This document shows, one piece after another, positions 1-11,675 of a stretch of DNA of 64,000 nucleotides (position 1 is its first letter; the number at the start of each line of letters is the position of its first letter). The notes below the pieces were generated by a model. It was not told where the DNA came from, ran no database searches, and worked only from the letters and a program-made list of their open reading frames with translations. Position numbers and translations under genes: made by a program. This DNA is from Tragulus kanchil (taxonomy: Eukaryota > Chordata > Mammalia > Artiodactyla > Tragulidae): contig JAIOJX010000032.1 of the NCBI GenBank assembly GCA_022376925.1, positions 171,021,979-171,085,978 on the forward strand, given 5' to 3'.

Positions 1-366
1 GTGGGGACGGCGAGGCACACACACCATCCCCGTCGCCCCTCCCGCGGGCACAGCGCCGCGGCGAGCGGGGGTCACGGGGTGAGGACGAGAGCAGAGCAGA
101 CCAACAGCCCGGCAGACTGGGAGGCGGTGGACGCGGGGGAAGGGCGCAGCAGCCGAGGGCCGCCCAGTCCTGCCAACCACGCAGCCCGCGTGCCACGCCG
201 CGGCCCTGCCAGCAAGCCCCACGCACGCTCAGGCCCTCCCCTCACCACCCAAGATCACCTCCATCCCTGGAAAGCTCTGTGTGGAGAAGACAGAGGAGAG
301 CCAGGAAGCAGGAAGCTCCAGGGACAAGAGGACCACGCACGGGATGACACGTCAAAACAGCCTGGC

Positions 367-690
367 GGGGCTTCCCTGCTGGCACAGTGGGTAAGAGTCC
401 GCCTGTCAACGCACGGGTTCAATACCTGGTCTGGGAAGATCCCACGCGCCCCGGAGGAACCGAGCCCGTGAGCCACCACCACGGAGCCTGCGCCCTAGTG
501 GCCGGGAGCTGCAACTACGAAGCCCACACTCTAGGGCTCTGTGCTCTGCAACAAGAGACGCCACTGAGATAAGCCACGTGCACACCAGTTAGAGAGCAGC
601 CCCTGCTCGCCACACCTAGAGGCAGCCTGTGCACAGCAACCCGATGCAACACAGCCAAGGAAACAAAGGACGAAAGGAAAAAAATTCCTG
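367..690 (+). mobile_element. CHR-type SINE (tRNA-Glu-derived)
   Basis: Starts with the typical GGGGCTTCCCTGCTGGCACA head, has a B-box-like GGTTCAATACCTGG, then the CHR body with repeated 'gagcc...cactctagggctctgtgctc' modules and ends near 'cagccaagg'. Diverged. Confidence 0.7.
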
Positions 691-752
691 AGGGCAAGAC
701 TCAACTGGGCAACAGCAACAGAAGTGTCCAGAAATTACGGTATAATCATAGA

Positions 753-870
753 CGGATGCCCTGGTGGTCTAGCCGTTAAGACTCAGCACTTCCCCTGCCA
801 AAACCCTGGTTCAATTCCTGCTGGGGGAGCTAAGAGCCCACGAGCCACGTGGTGTATGTAGTTAATTAAA
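753..870 (+). mobile_element. CHR-type SINE, short
   Basis: CCCTGGTGGTCTAGCCGTTAAG head and B box GGTTCAATTCCTG; followed directly by a TA/TG microsatellite (872-905). Confidence 0.65.
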
Positions 871-1935
871 AAAAAGTATATATGTGTGTGTGTGTATATT
901 ATATAAACATACATTTCTAACAGAACTCAACAGAGGGATTGAAAGATAAATAAAAAAGTGGGATAAAAGCATAAGAGGAGGAAAACAGTAGAGAGAAGGT
1001 AAGAAAGGCAGAGCCAACAGTACAACGGCAAGATGCCCCAAAGAGCACACAGAACGGGGAGTGAGGAGGCCAGAGGAGATGCCCCAGGGGACAGGATCCA
1101 TTCCGAACAAAGGCCACGGGTCCCATTCTGGCACAAAGAATACCACAGACTCCCTGGCACACGTCACTCTGCTCTCAGAATGAGGGACCTCACAGACTTC
1201 CAGGGAGAAAAGGCAGGTCAAACAGCAAGGATCACGGTATCAGGCATCTTGACAGCAATACTGGACACCAGGAGAGGACGGAAGAAAGCTCAGATGAGGT
1301 CAAGGGGGAAAGTGGGCAAAGGCTGCCAGCCACGCAGCATCTCCACAGTCACCGCCACAAACCCGTCTCAGGAACCGGCCGGCAGAGAAATTCCACCAAG
1401 AGACAGAAAGAGGAGACCCCACACCCCAGCAAGACAACAGGTGGCCCCAGGAATCCAGGGTGGCCAGCCAGACTGCGGCGGGCCAGGGCATCCAGGGAGA
1501 CGGCTCCAAGGAGGAGGGGACGGAACCCGACATGCTGGGTGTCAGAGGGGAAAGGGACTCAGCTAGCAGGGAGCGTGTGAATCCGTAAACCACACAAAAC
1601 CAGATGGAAAAACAAGGCAACGCTCAAGCCCAGGGAAAACAGAGTCATGCAGACAAGAAAGCGGGGTGCAGTCCACTGCCGGCTCAGCTCTGAAGGCCGT
1701 GCGCCCCATCGCAGCACTGCAGCTGTGGGAGGAGGGAGGCGGCGAGGCAGGGCTCGCAGCTAGCGGGGAGGCCCCGAGCAGGAGTCAACCGAAGCCCCCT
1801 AGAGTTAGAAGGACGGTGACACAGCCTCCTGGAAGCTCTTCAGGGAGACGAGGCTAAGAGAACGTCGCTCTCTAGAGCAGGGGCCGTGGGGGCACAGGCG
1901 TTTCCTGTGGCCCACCCTGCAGAATCAGCTGACCT

Positions 1936-2190
1936 GGGGCTTCCCTGGTGGCGCGGTGGTAAAGAATCCACCTGCCAACGCAGAAGACGCCGGATCGATC
2001 CCTGATCCGGGAAGATCCCACGTGCCTCAGAGCAGCCGGGCCCTGGGAGCCACAACTACTGAAGCCTGAGCGCCCCGGAGCCTGTGCTCGGCAGCAAGAG
2101 AAGGGCTGCAACCAGAAGCCCACACACATCCACAGGGGAGCCGCCACCCTCCACAGCTGGAGAACAGCAACAAAGACCCAGCACAGGAAA
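1936..2190 (+). mobile_element. CHR-type SINE
   Basis: GGGGCTTCCCTGGTGGCGCG head, CHR body and a poly-A tail that leads into the microsatellite at 2190-2290. Confidence 0.75.
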
Positions 2191-2215
2191 AAAAAAAAAA
2201 AATTATATGTATATG

Positions 2216-2246
<31 letters not shown>

Positions 2247-2290
2247 ATGCGTGTATGTAAGTGTGTATATATAGAGAGAGAGAGTGAGCT
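2190..2290. repeat. TA/TG/GA microsatellite
   Basis: A run of A, then TATATG repeats, (TG)n and (GA)n in the tail of the preceding SINE. Confidence 0.85.
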
Positions 2291-2414
2291 GACCCGCAGG
2301 CTCTGTCCTCACCACACGAGGGGGGTGAAAATGCTTCCCCACCCCACCCCCTGCTGTGAGGGGGAAACGCCACCACATCCTCTGGAACCTGGTCCCATCG
2401 CTTTATGGCAAATA

Positions 2415-3030
2415 GATGGGGAAACAATGGAAACAATGATAGACTTTATTTTCTTAGGCTCCAAAATCACTGGATGGTGACTGCAGCCATGAAATTAAAA
2501 GACACTTACTCCTTGGAAGAAAGGCCATGACAAACCTAGACAGTGGATTAAAAAGCAGAGACATCACTCTTTGCCGACAAAAGTGTCTCCAGCAGTCACG
2601 TATGGATGTGAGAGCAGGACCATAAAGGAGGCAGAGCACCACAGAATGGGTGCCTTTGAACTGTGGTGCTGGAGAAGACTCGGGAGTCCCTTGGACACCA
2701 AGGAGATCAGACCAGTCAGTCCTCAAGGAGATCAACCCTGAGTATTCACTGGAAGGAGTGAATATTCATTGTTGTGGAGCTGAAGCTCCAACACTTTGGC
2801 CACTCGATGCAGAGAGCTGACTCACTGGAAAAGACCCTGATGTTCGGAAAAACAGAAGGTGAAAGAAGAGACATCAGAGGACAAGGTGGTTGGACCATAT
2901 CACCGACTCAACGGGCATGAGTTTGAGCAGGCTCCGGGAGACGGTGAAGGACAGGGAAGCCTGGTGTGCTGCCGTCCACGAGGTCACAAAGAGTCAGAAA
3001 GAACTGAGCTACTGAACTGACGACAGCTAG
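2415..3030 (+). mobile_element. BovB LINE 3' end
   Basis: Ruminant RTE-type LINE fragment. It covers the C-terminal coding end (translated pieces similar to CESRTIKEAEHH and FELWCWRRL) and ends at a 'caaagagtcagaaagaactgag' tail. Frameshifted and inactive. Confidence 0.8.
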
Positions 3031-3950
3031 AGTTTTTAAACTGGGCAAGAAAAAAATTTTCAGTAAAGGTGTAGAGAAATCAGAACCTTCATACATTGCT
3101 GGTGGAATGCAAAATGGTACAACCACTGCGGGATATAGTCTGGCAGTTCCTTAAAAAGTTAAACATATAAGGTCCACTGGGTAGGGACACCACCTTGCAG
3201 TGCAAGGGGTGCCAGTCTGATCCCTGGCCTGGTGCCATGGAGCGGCTGGACCGATGTGTCCAACTACCGAGCCAGAGCTCTGGAGCGCATGTGCCCAGAG
3301 CCTGTGCTCTGCAGCGAGAGAGGCCACTGCGATGGGAGGCCCACACAGGCCAAAAAACAAAGATGAATGAAAATGAAAGGATGAAAGACCAATAGAAGTG
3401 GCCAAAAAAAAAAAAAAAAAGTTAAACATACTCTCACCATAGGAACACACAATTCCACTTAAACTTACGGACCCCAACAGAAGTGAAAACCGATGCCCAC
3501 ATAATTCTGCATATGAATATCCACAGCAGCATTATCCATAGCAGCCAAAAAGTGGGAACACCCCAAACTTCCATCAACTGAGGAATGGGTAAACAAAACG
3601 TGGCGTCTCCATGCAATGGGTTATCAGTCACAAAAAGGAATGAAGTATGACGCATGCTACATGTGGATGAGCACTGAAAACACGATACTAAGCGAAAGAT
3701 GGCAGGCAACAAGGCCACCGAGCACATGATTCCATTTATACGAAAAAGGAACATCCGGAGCAGGCGGATGAGTGAGGAACAGAGGGCAGACGAGCAGCGG
3801 CCGGGGCTGCGGGCTGGGGGCTCTGGGAGAAAAGGGGCTAACGCCCGGTGGGTAGGGCTGTCCTTCCAGGGTGGGGGAAAGTTCTAGACTGGAGAGCAGT
3901 GATGGTCGCCGAGCTCTGCAAACACACCAAAGAGCACCGAGCTGTATACC
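3030..3950 (+). mobile_element. L1 LINE 3' part, split by a SINE
   Basis: L1 ORF2 3' region: 'cattgctggtggaatgcaaa' before the SINE and 'ccatagcagccaaaaagtgg' after it. Interrupted at 3168-3415. Confidence 0.75.
3168..3415 (+). mobile_element. CHR-like SINE of the distinctive subfamily, inside L1
   Basis: Body with GGACCGATGTGTCCAACTAC, GGAGCTCTGGAGCGCATGTG and the tail GAAAGACCAATAGAAGTGGC. Flanked by a perfect 15-bp target-site duplication AAAAAGTTAAACATA (3153-3167 and 3416-3430). The head is slightly truncated. Confidence 0.85.
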
Positions 3951-4825
3951 GCAGAGGGGGAGCCACGGCTCCTGGAGACAGAGCTGCCAGGGGCGGACGA
4001 CGACACGCCCCAGGAGCCAGGCCCCAGGAGGGCCGCCTCGTCCAGGGAGAGTTCACAGCAACGACGCGGGCCCCGCTCCCCCTCGCCACGCGTGAGCAGA
4101 GCCCAGCCGGCCACATCCCTCAGCGGCGTGGCGCGGCGGCCAGCGCACTGCTGAGTGGAGAGGAAGTCAGGGCTGGGGACAGCCCCTTCTAACTCACGGC
4201 CACGAGTCCACGCACTCCTGCCACGACCTCGTAGGCGGAAGAGCCACGTGGAGCCTCCCTGTGGCCGTGGCCACGGGCCAGCGGCCTGGACGGCTTCGGC
4301 AGCTGACTCCAACTGTAGGGGCTCCCAGCACACGCCCCACGGCTCCTGGGCAGGACAGGCGCTCCTCGGGACCAGTCTTGCACCTTGACCTCTGCTGCCC
4401 CATCCCGGAGGGGTCGTGACCCCCGAAATGTTGACAGTCACTAACACAGGCACCCACCCCGACACTGGCCTCCTGGACTCCATGAAAGCAGTTTTGTTTA
4501 AGGACTAAACTCCCTGCCACGCTGCTACCACTTCACACGGAAAGACACTTTTTCCCCCAACAGACGTGAGATGGGAATGAGGAAGCACTGGAGCAAAGAG
4601 CTCAGTAAACCACAGCCTTCCACCTGCAAACGTTTCACAGAAACACACGCAGCGCGGGGGCCGGGCCGGTGAGACATTCAGGGGTAACTGGGCAGCGCGC
4701 TGAAATCAGACGTCAGCTTCTGACCCGGCGGCGGGACAGTCGAAAGAAGACCCTTCAGGACCGTGCAAACGCCACCCTGCGGGCAGGGACGGGGACGGGC
4801 CGCCTAAGAGAAATAGCCTCTGGGG

Positions 4826-5010
4826 ACTTCTCGGGGTCCAGCGGTTAAGAATCCGCAGTGCAGTGCAGGACGGCGGCTCCGTCCCTGGTTGGGGGACCAA
4901 GACCCCACACGCGCGGAGCGGCCGAGCCTGTGCCCCACAGCAAGCGCGCTTCCATGATGCAACTCAAGGCCCGAAGCAACAAAGAAATACAAATATTTTT
5001 AAAGAAAAAT
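4826..5010 (+). mobile_element. CHR-type SINE
   Basis: GGGTCCAGCGGTTAAGAATC head and 'cgtccctggttgggggacc' B-box region, followed by an A-rich tail. Confidence 0.65.
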
Positions 5011-5397
5011 TATTTCTTCAACAAACTAGAAAAGGCACTCACGAAATAAAAGACTTTCTCGTGACAACAAGGGACTTTTACTTTCTTCCTTTTGGATACT
5101 GGCTGTTTTTTAAATAAAAATAATGTTTGTTTTGTAAAAATCTGGAAAGAAAATGTGTTTATTCTGAGAAAGAAAAAGGAGCACTGGCTCAGATAAGTGT
5201 GAACCTGCTCAACTCCGAATTCCAAAACTGTCACGTTCTGGGCGTGGGCCATCAGTGGACGAACGCCTGCCGACCCGGGGCGCGCTCAGCCCCCGCCCCA
5301 GCCCCGCAGCCCCGCCCCGCGGCGGCCCTCTCCCCGGCGCAGCCCCTGAGCCCGCCGCCGCTGGCCGAGGCGCGGCTATCAGGTAAGCCTTGCTCAC

Positions 5398-5546
5398 CTG
5401 CATGGGCGGCTCGATCGCGATCCAGGCCGGAAGCATGAGGCTGGGGTTCAGCGGCTGGGTGCCAACGCGGAAGTAAACGCCACCCCTGGAGTCGCAGGCC
5501 CAGACGTGCTGGTTCCCACAGGCCAGGCTGGCCAGCTTCACAGCGC
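5398..5546 (-). CDS. TECPR2: TECPR2 exon E15 (tectonin repeat), last exon in window
   Basis: 149 bp, phase 1 to 0 (about residues 1213-1262). The translation is GAVKLASLACGNQHVWACDS, RGGVYFRVGTQPLNPSLMLP and AWIAIEPPMQ, a full TECPR blade (VWACDSRGGVYFRVG). Acceptor TCCACAG, donor GTGAGC. The remaining C-terminal exons with the last tectonin repeats and the LC3-binding end are not found in 1-5397 and must lie to the left of the window. Single copy. Confidence 0.96.
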
Positions 5547-6299
5547 CTGTGGACAGAGAAGGCACACGTCCAGTCCCTTCTGTGCGAGGACGCGCCCTTC
5601 ACGTACCCCGTGAACTCTGATCTCACACCTGAGAGGAGGAGACGATGCCGCCTGAGCAGCCGAGCTCTGCGGCTCGAGAACACGGTCGTGCACAACAGTC
5701 ACTAAGGCCTCTGGCCGCCCGGCCACCCCTGGTGCCACACGGCAGCCGGCCACGCCAGGGACAGGGGTGCCCTCCGCTCTCGCCGCGAGCCAGCCAGCAC
5801 AGCGCCGACCCCGGCCTGGGCCCCACCATGAGCCTGATCACATCCGTGACTGTCAGCAGCAAGTCCTGGGTCGGGACCAAGGGAAGAGGCAATCTTGATT
5901 CTAATTAGAATTATGACTGACCAGGTCTCCTGGGATCTTCATTTTTCTATTTCTCCTTGTTTGTTTAACCAGTTCTAAGAGGAAAGGAAAGGGGAGGATG
6001 CTTTAAAGAGAGAGGCTCTTTGATCAACAGCGTATCTGGCAGAGGGAGCAAGGGCAGCAGCTACTGAACCTCGCAGCGAGGGCACGCGGCTGCCAGGACC
6101 CCCGCTCACGCACGAGGCCACCAGGACGCCGGTGTGAGACCTGCCCGAGCCGGGAGGTGGGCTGGGCTGTGGTCTGAACCCCGGCTGGCCTGCCTCCCCT
6201 GCAGCTGCCTGACCTCGGGGCTCCACATCCGCTGGATGCGCCGATCTTTCAAGTTCAGCCCCGTCACTTTCGACAAGGGAACATCCCTGAGTAACTCAC

Positions 6300-7090
6300 G
6301 TCTTGTCAAGTTACAGAACACTCATCACCCGGAAACTTTCCTCAAGCCTCTTCTGGTCCACACCCGGTGCCCCGAGGCAGTCACTCTATTGATTTCCGTT
6401 GCCATGGATCCGGTCAGTCTGGCCCCGACATCCCCAGGACAGATCAGAGGCCAGCACTCCCCGGGCCTGGCCTCCTGCCCGCAGTGTGATGTTCTGTATG
6501 TGAGAATCAGCTGCTCACTCCTTTTCACTGCTGAGTAACATTCCACTGCCGGTAGCAGACCCGACAGACAGGGTCTTCTCCAACCTTTCACTGCTAGGAG
6601 CAGAGCTTCCATCTCATGCCTGTAGGAGACTCTGCTGTGAACATGCGTTGTTTTTCTTTTCTTTTCCATTGTGTTTCTGAGAGGAGAATAAAGCTTACTA
6701 GAGCTGGAGATGCTGTTAGAAGAGCAGGCCTGAGAGTCGGGGAGAACTGACTTGTTTTTCTTGAGCAGCACTTAGGAGCGGGACCTGGGCTGCGAGGCTG
6801 CATGTTCAGCCTCCAAGGAGACTGCCAGTCCCCGTCTCACACGCCCACCTGCGGCATCCACGGGGGGCCCACACCCTCGGCAGCGTCCACTCCTGGCACC
6901 CTGTCATGTCATCCAAGTGGGAGCTAAGAGGCATCCTGTCGTGGTTTTAACGTGTGTTTCCCCGGTCACTGACGATGTCGAGAGTCTCTCAATGTGCTTA
7001 CGGAGGCATGTGTGCGCCTTCTTTTGTGATGTGTCTGTCAAGCCTTTTGCCCATTTTTCAAACTGAATGGTTCGACTTCTGGTGAGCAAG
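6300..7090 (-). mobile_element. Old L1 remnant (antisense)
   Basis: Antisense L1-like phrases: 'tcactgctgagtaacattcc' near 6525 and 'gtcaagccttttgcccattt' near 7040. Strongly diverged. Confidence 0.55.
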
Positions 7091-7570
7091 TTAGAGGATG
7101 AGTCATTGTGACTGTGAAGCAGGAAGAAGGCGGTGCAGCCACGGTCGCTGGCAGGGGGTTCTCGGCCACCTCACCCAGCGGCCACCAGCACCAGACAACA
7201 CAGCCTGTCTGTCTGCGCCTGCTCGTACAAGTGTGCGTCCAGCGATGCGGAAATCTTGTCACATGCATTTAGCTTACAAATACTAATCCATTACTGCCGG
7301 AAAAATTCTATTCCTTTGCACACCTCCTAAAGGTGATGACATCTCTAACCAAAATTAATCATATTTTAAAAACTTCTACAGAGGGTCTTACTGGGGAGTT
7401 AAAACAGACATCCCAGGGCTCCACGTTACACACAAAAGGATCTGTAGCCTTCCAAGTGAAGGACTTCCAGCAGTAAATTTCAAAAATAGCTGAGAGACAA
7501 ACTCTCACTTTAAAATGTTAATTAAAAACAACTCTATGCCGGGAGTCTTCAACCTGCTCTAACAGGAACA

Positions 7571-9783
7571 GTGAAGAGTTTCAGGTGACAGCATTACCCT
7601 GGGTCAGCACCGCAGAACTAGCAGTGAACGCACCCCTAGTGAAACACAGAGTTCACAGTACAAGGCCACGTCCTTCCAGAAAACATAAAGAAGCCTGCAT
7701 ATAAATGGACTTACTACGAGCGGCAGACACAGATCAAAAAAGGAAACATGTAGTGGAGAGCCTTGCGTAGTCTCCTGTCTCCCAGAGGGTGTCTGGGCTG
7801 CCCGGGTGCAGGGGCATGGGGTGAAGACAGGTGGCCCAGAACACAGCCTCCCCAGCACCCAGGCTGGCTGCAGTCCCTGGAGTTAAGCAGGGTTCCCTTC
7901 AGTGGCTCTGGACCACGGGCCGTGAGCAGAAGTGGTCCGTCCCTCCTGAACTGAAGCGTAAGAGGGCCAGCAGGAGGGCCACGCCTTTCGGCAGTCCCTA
8001 GTGCAGTGCCCACGGCACGACCGGGGACCAGTCAGCCCCCACCCGGGAGGTGACAGCTGGGGAGGCGGACAGGGTGAGAGCCAGCCTCGCGGCACAAAGC
8101 AGCACACACCCTGCTAAGTTACCGCGATCTGCAGCATTAGTCCAACCAACACAGACACACTGTAATCTTCCTGTCTCCTGTTTTGCTCTTCCCTCCCATG
8201 TAAAAAAGTTTTAATTACTTTATTCAACAGATTAGACATTTTCCCTTCAGGACTACTTTTTAAACATATATTTTAGAACAAAAAGTGGCATTTATTTGGA
8301 GTTTTACTATTTATAAAATGCTTTTCTGCATAAATTACTACATAATATAGGCCTGTTTGTTACCTAAAGGCATGAACTGACACTGACTATTTCTTCATTA
8401 AACGCTGTGACCAGAGGAGTTCTATTACAGGCTGCATTAGTGTGCCAACTGCTCCAGGGCCTGACCTGTGCAGGTTTAGGTGTACTGGGAGCGGACACGT
8501 GATAAGCTTCTTAAATATCTGCTAAAGGATGCACATTTTCTTCTAAAAACTAGGACTGTCATAAATCGTAAAATCTCATATTCAGTCTGTGAGTTCGGTA
8601 GCTAGACATTTAATTGAAGAGGTCTCAATCTAAGAAATGCAAACCAAAGCTACAACGAGGTACTTAAATTTTTGGGAAACCTGAAGGGTGAAGAGTTTCA
8701 GGTGACAGCATTACCCTGGGTCAGCACCGCAGAACTAGCAGTGAACGCACCCCTAGTGAAACACAGAGTTCACAGTACAAGGCCACGTCCTTCCAGAAAA
8801 CATAAAGAAGCCTGCATATAAATGGACTTACTACGAGCGGCAGACACAGATCAAAAAAGGAAACATGTAGTGGAGAGCCTTGCGTAGTCTCCTGTCTCCC
8901 AGAGGGTGTCTGGGCTGCCCGGGTGCAGGGGCATGGGGTGAAGACAGGTGGCCCAGAACACAGCCTCCCCAGCACCCAGGCTGGCTGCAGTCCCTGGAGT
9001 TAAGCAGGGTTCCCTTCAGTGGCTCTGGACCACGGGCCGTGAGCAGAAGTGGTCCGTCCCTCCTGAACTGAAGCGTAAGAGGGCCAGCAGGAGGGCCACG
9101 CCTTTCGGCAGTCCCTAGTGCAGTGCCCACGGCACGACCGGGGACCAGTCAGCCCCCACCCGGGAGGTGACAGCTGGGGAGGCGGACAGGGTGAGAGCCA
9201 GCCTCGCGGCACAAAGCAGCACACACCCTGCTAAGTTACCGCGATCTGCAGCATTAGTCCAACCAACACAGACACACTGTAATCTTCCTGTCTCCTGTTT
9301 TGCTCTTCCCTCCCATGTAAAAAAAAAGTTTTAATTACTTTATTCAACAGATTAGACATTTTCCCTTCAGGACTACTTTTTAAACATATATTTTAGAACA
9401 AAAAGTGGCATTTATTTGGAGTTTTACTATTTATAAAATGCTTTTCTGCATAAATTACTACATAATATAGGCCTGTTTGTTACCTAAAGGCATGAACTGA
9501 CACTGACTATTTCTTCATTAAACGCTGTGACCAGAGGAGTTCTATTACAGGCTGCATTAGTGTGCCAACTGCTCCAGGGCCTGACCTGTGCAGGTTTAGG
9601 TGTACTGGGAGCGGACACGTGATAAGCTTCTTAAATATCTGCTAAAGGATGCACATTTTCTTCTAAAAACTAGGACTGTCATAAATCGTAAAATCTCATA
9701 TTCAGTCTGTGAGTTCGGTAGCTAGACATTTAATTGAAGAGGTCTCAATCTAAGAAATGCAAACCAAAGCTACAACGAGGTAC
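7571..9783. repeat. Tandem duplication D1, period 1117 bp
   Basis: Units 7571-8663 and 8688-9783, near identical and separated by 24 bp of unrelated sequence. The right unit has three more A in an A run (about 9318). The left unit breaks off 23 bases into an L1 that continues only after the right unit. Intronic. Confidence 0.9.
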
Positions 9784-10908
9784 CACCTCACACCGATTAG
9801 AATGGCCACCATTAAAAAGTCTGCAGATGATAACTGCTGGAGAGGGTGCGGAGCCTGGGAACCCTCCTCCACCGCTGGTGGGAAGGAAGCTCATGCAGCC
9901 CTTGCGGAGACCAGGACGGAGGCCCCTAAAAGGCTAGAAACAGAGGTAGCGTGTGATCTCGCAGGCCTCCTCCTGAGTATGCATTCAGACAAAGCTTGAA
10001 TTCAAAAAAGCAGACACGCAGCAGCACTATTCACAACAGCCCAGACACGGAAGCCACCTAAACGTCCATCAGCAGATGAACGGATAAAGATGATCTGGGC
10101 GGACCACAGCTTCCCCAGTGGCTCAGAGGGTAAAGAATCCACCTGCCACGTGGGAGACTGGGGTCTGACCCCTGGGCTGGGAAGACGCCCTGGAGAAGGG
10201 AAGAGCACCTGTTCCCGCATTCTGACCTGGAGAGTCCCACGGACAGAGGAGCCCGCTGAGCTACAGTCCAGGAGGGCTCAAAGCGTCAGCACACCTGGGC
10301 CACGCACATACACACGCACACACGCACACACACTCACGCCACCTGCAGCAACACAGATGCAACTAGCGATGGTCACTCTAAGATTACTCGTGGGTTTCTC
10401 AGTCAGAGAGAGAGACAGGATCCGACGGTGTCACTTGTACGTGGAATGTAAAGCACCAACGGTGTCACCTGTGTGTGGAATGTAAAACAGGTCACAAGTT
10501 AATGCATCTGTGCAACCTCAACGAACCAGGGACGTAGAGAGCAGACTGGCGGCTGCCAAGGGGTCGGCGCTGAGGGAGGGCGGGGGTGGGAGGCCAGGGT
10601 CAGCAGATGGAAGCTATTATGTCCTATGATCTCAGAGCACAGGGAACCACCGTCAATGTCTTCTGATAAACTACAATGGAAAAAAAAGACTGTACACATA
10701 ACCAGACTGCCTTGCTGGAGAGCAGTGGTGAGCACAACATTATAATGTGGGAACAGAGTCCAAAAACGGCGGCCAGGTGTGTGTGTAACTGACTCACTTC
10801 GCTGCACAGCAGAAACACAACATTGTGAGCCAGCTACACGCCAATAAAACCAATTAAAACCCACAACACTGTAAATCAACTACACCTGAATAAAAAAAAA
10901 GTGGAAAA
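9745..10908 (+). mobile_element. L1 3' end with nested Bov-tA
   Basis: Starts at 'aaatgcaaaccaaagctaca', continues with 'acctcacaccgattagaatg' and ends at 'gtaaatcaactacacctgaa' plus poly-A. Its first bases are also found at the end of the left D1 unit. Confidence 0.75.
10105..10310 (+). mobile_element. Bov-tA SINE inside L1
   Basis: GTGGCTCAGAGGGTAAAGAA head, 'gggaagacgccctggagaag' and a CA-rich tail to 10345. L1 sequence continues after it. Confidence 0.75.
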
Positions 10909-11461
10909 TAATTCTCTTACTCTAATCAAAGCAGCAACTGATTTGGTAATTTGTATAGGGACAGAAAAGAGAGACGCTACATCTTGAAAGAGAAATTAAA
11001 GGCGGAATCATGTTCACGATTTGATGCTTTGTTAACGTCACTGCTGAAACTGAGATTTCTGCCCCGACGGTCCCGGCAGCACTGTGCCCTGCTCCCGACC
11101 CTCCAGAGGTGTGCCTGCCTCTGACACACACACGGGGACCTGGGCAGGGAACACACACCCGAACTCAAAATCTGCATCTCCTACTAGAAATAAATGAGAG
11201 CTCTGAAAACCCTTGACTAAAACCTCTGTCCCACAGGTTCACAGCCCATCCCCGCAGAGAGCCCAGCAGAACCACAGGCGCCCTGACTCCCCTTCTGCGC
11301 TCCCCGCACGCCTCCCACGCCCACCGCCTCTGGACACGTGCTGCTGCCTTCTCCCAGGATGCTCAGAAAACGGCAGAAAGAGTCTTATCCGTCATCTCAG
11401 ATTCGGCCAGTAACCCAGATAAACAAAATCAGAGCTCAGGGCAGGATACAGCCCCAAAAGG

Positions 11462-11675
11462 TGGCTGCCGCCGCCGCTGCTCAGTCACGTCCGAAGCTTT
11501 GCGACCCAACGGACCGCAGGCCGGCAGCCTCCTCTGTCCATGGGCGTCTCCAGGGGAGAATACTGGAGTGGGCTGCCACGCCCTTCGCCAGGAGAGCTTC
11601 CCGAGCCAGGGATCTAACCTGCACCTATTACACTGTCAGGCAGCTTCTTCACCACGAGGGCACCTGGGAAGCCCC
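11462..11675 (-). mobile_element. Bov-tA SINE
   Basis: Reverse complement of the Bov-tA consensus, ending in 'cacctgggaagccc', the inverted head. Confidence 0.75.

Larger units (their letters stand above)
1..5397 (-). other. TECPR2 intron 3' of E15 (partial)
   Basis: Intron with dense repeats: CHR-type SINEs (367-690, 753-870, 1936-2190, 4826-5010), TG/TA microsatellites, a BovB 3' end (2415-3030) and an L1 3' part split by a SINE (3030-3950). I recognise nothing in 905-1935 or 3951-4825, and nothing coding; open frames here are GC-driven. 5235-5397 is GC-rich. Confidence 0.8.

Noticed and set aside
1..471. 156-codon open frame at the left edge
   Set aside because: It runs through GC-rich intron into a CHR SINE. 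The composition is Arg/Pro/Ser-rich, with no known domain and no splice support.
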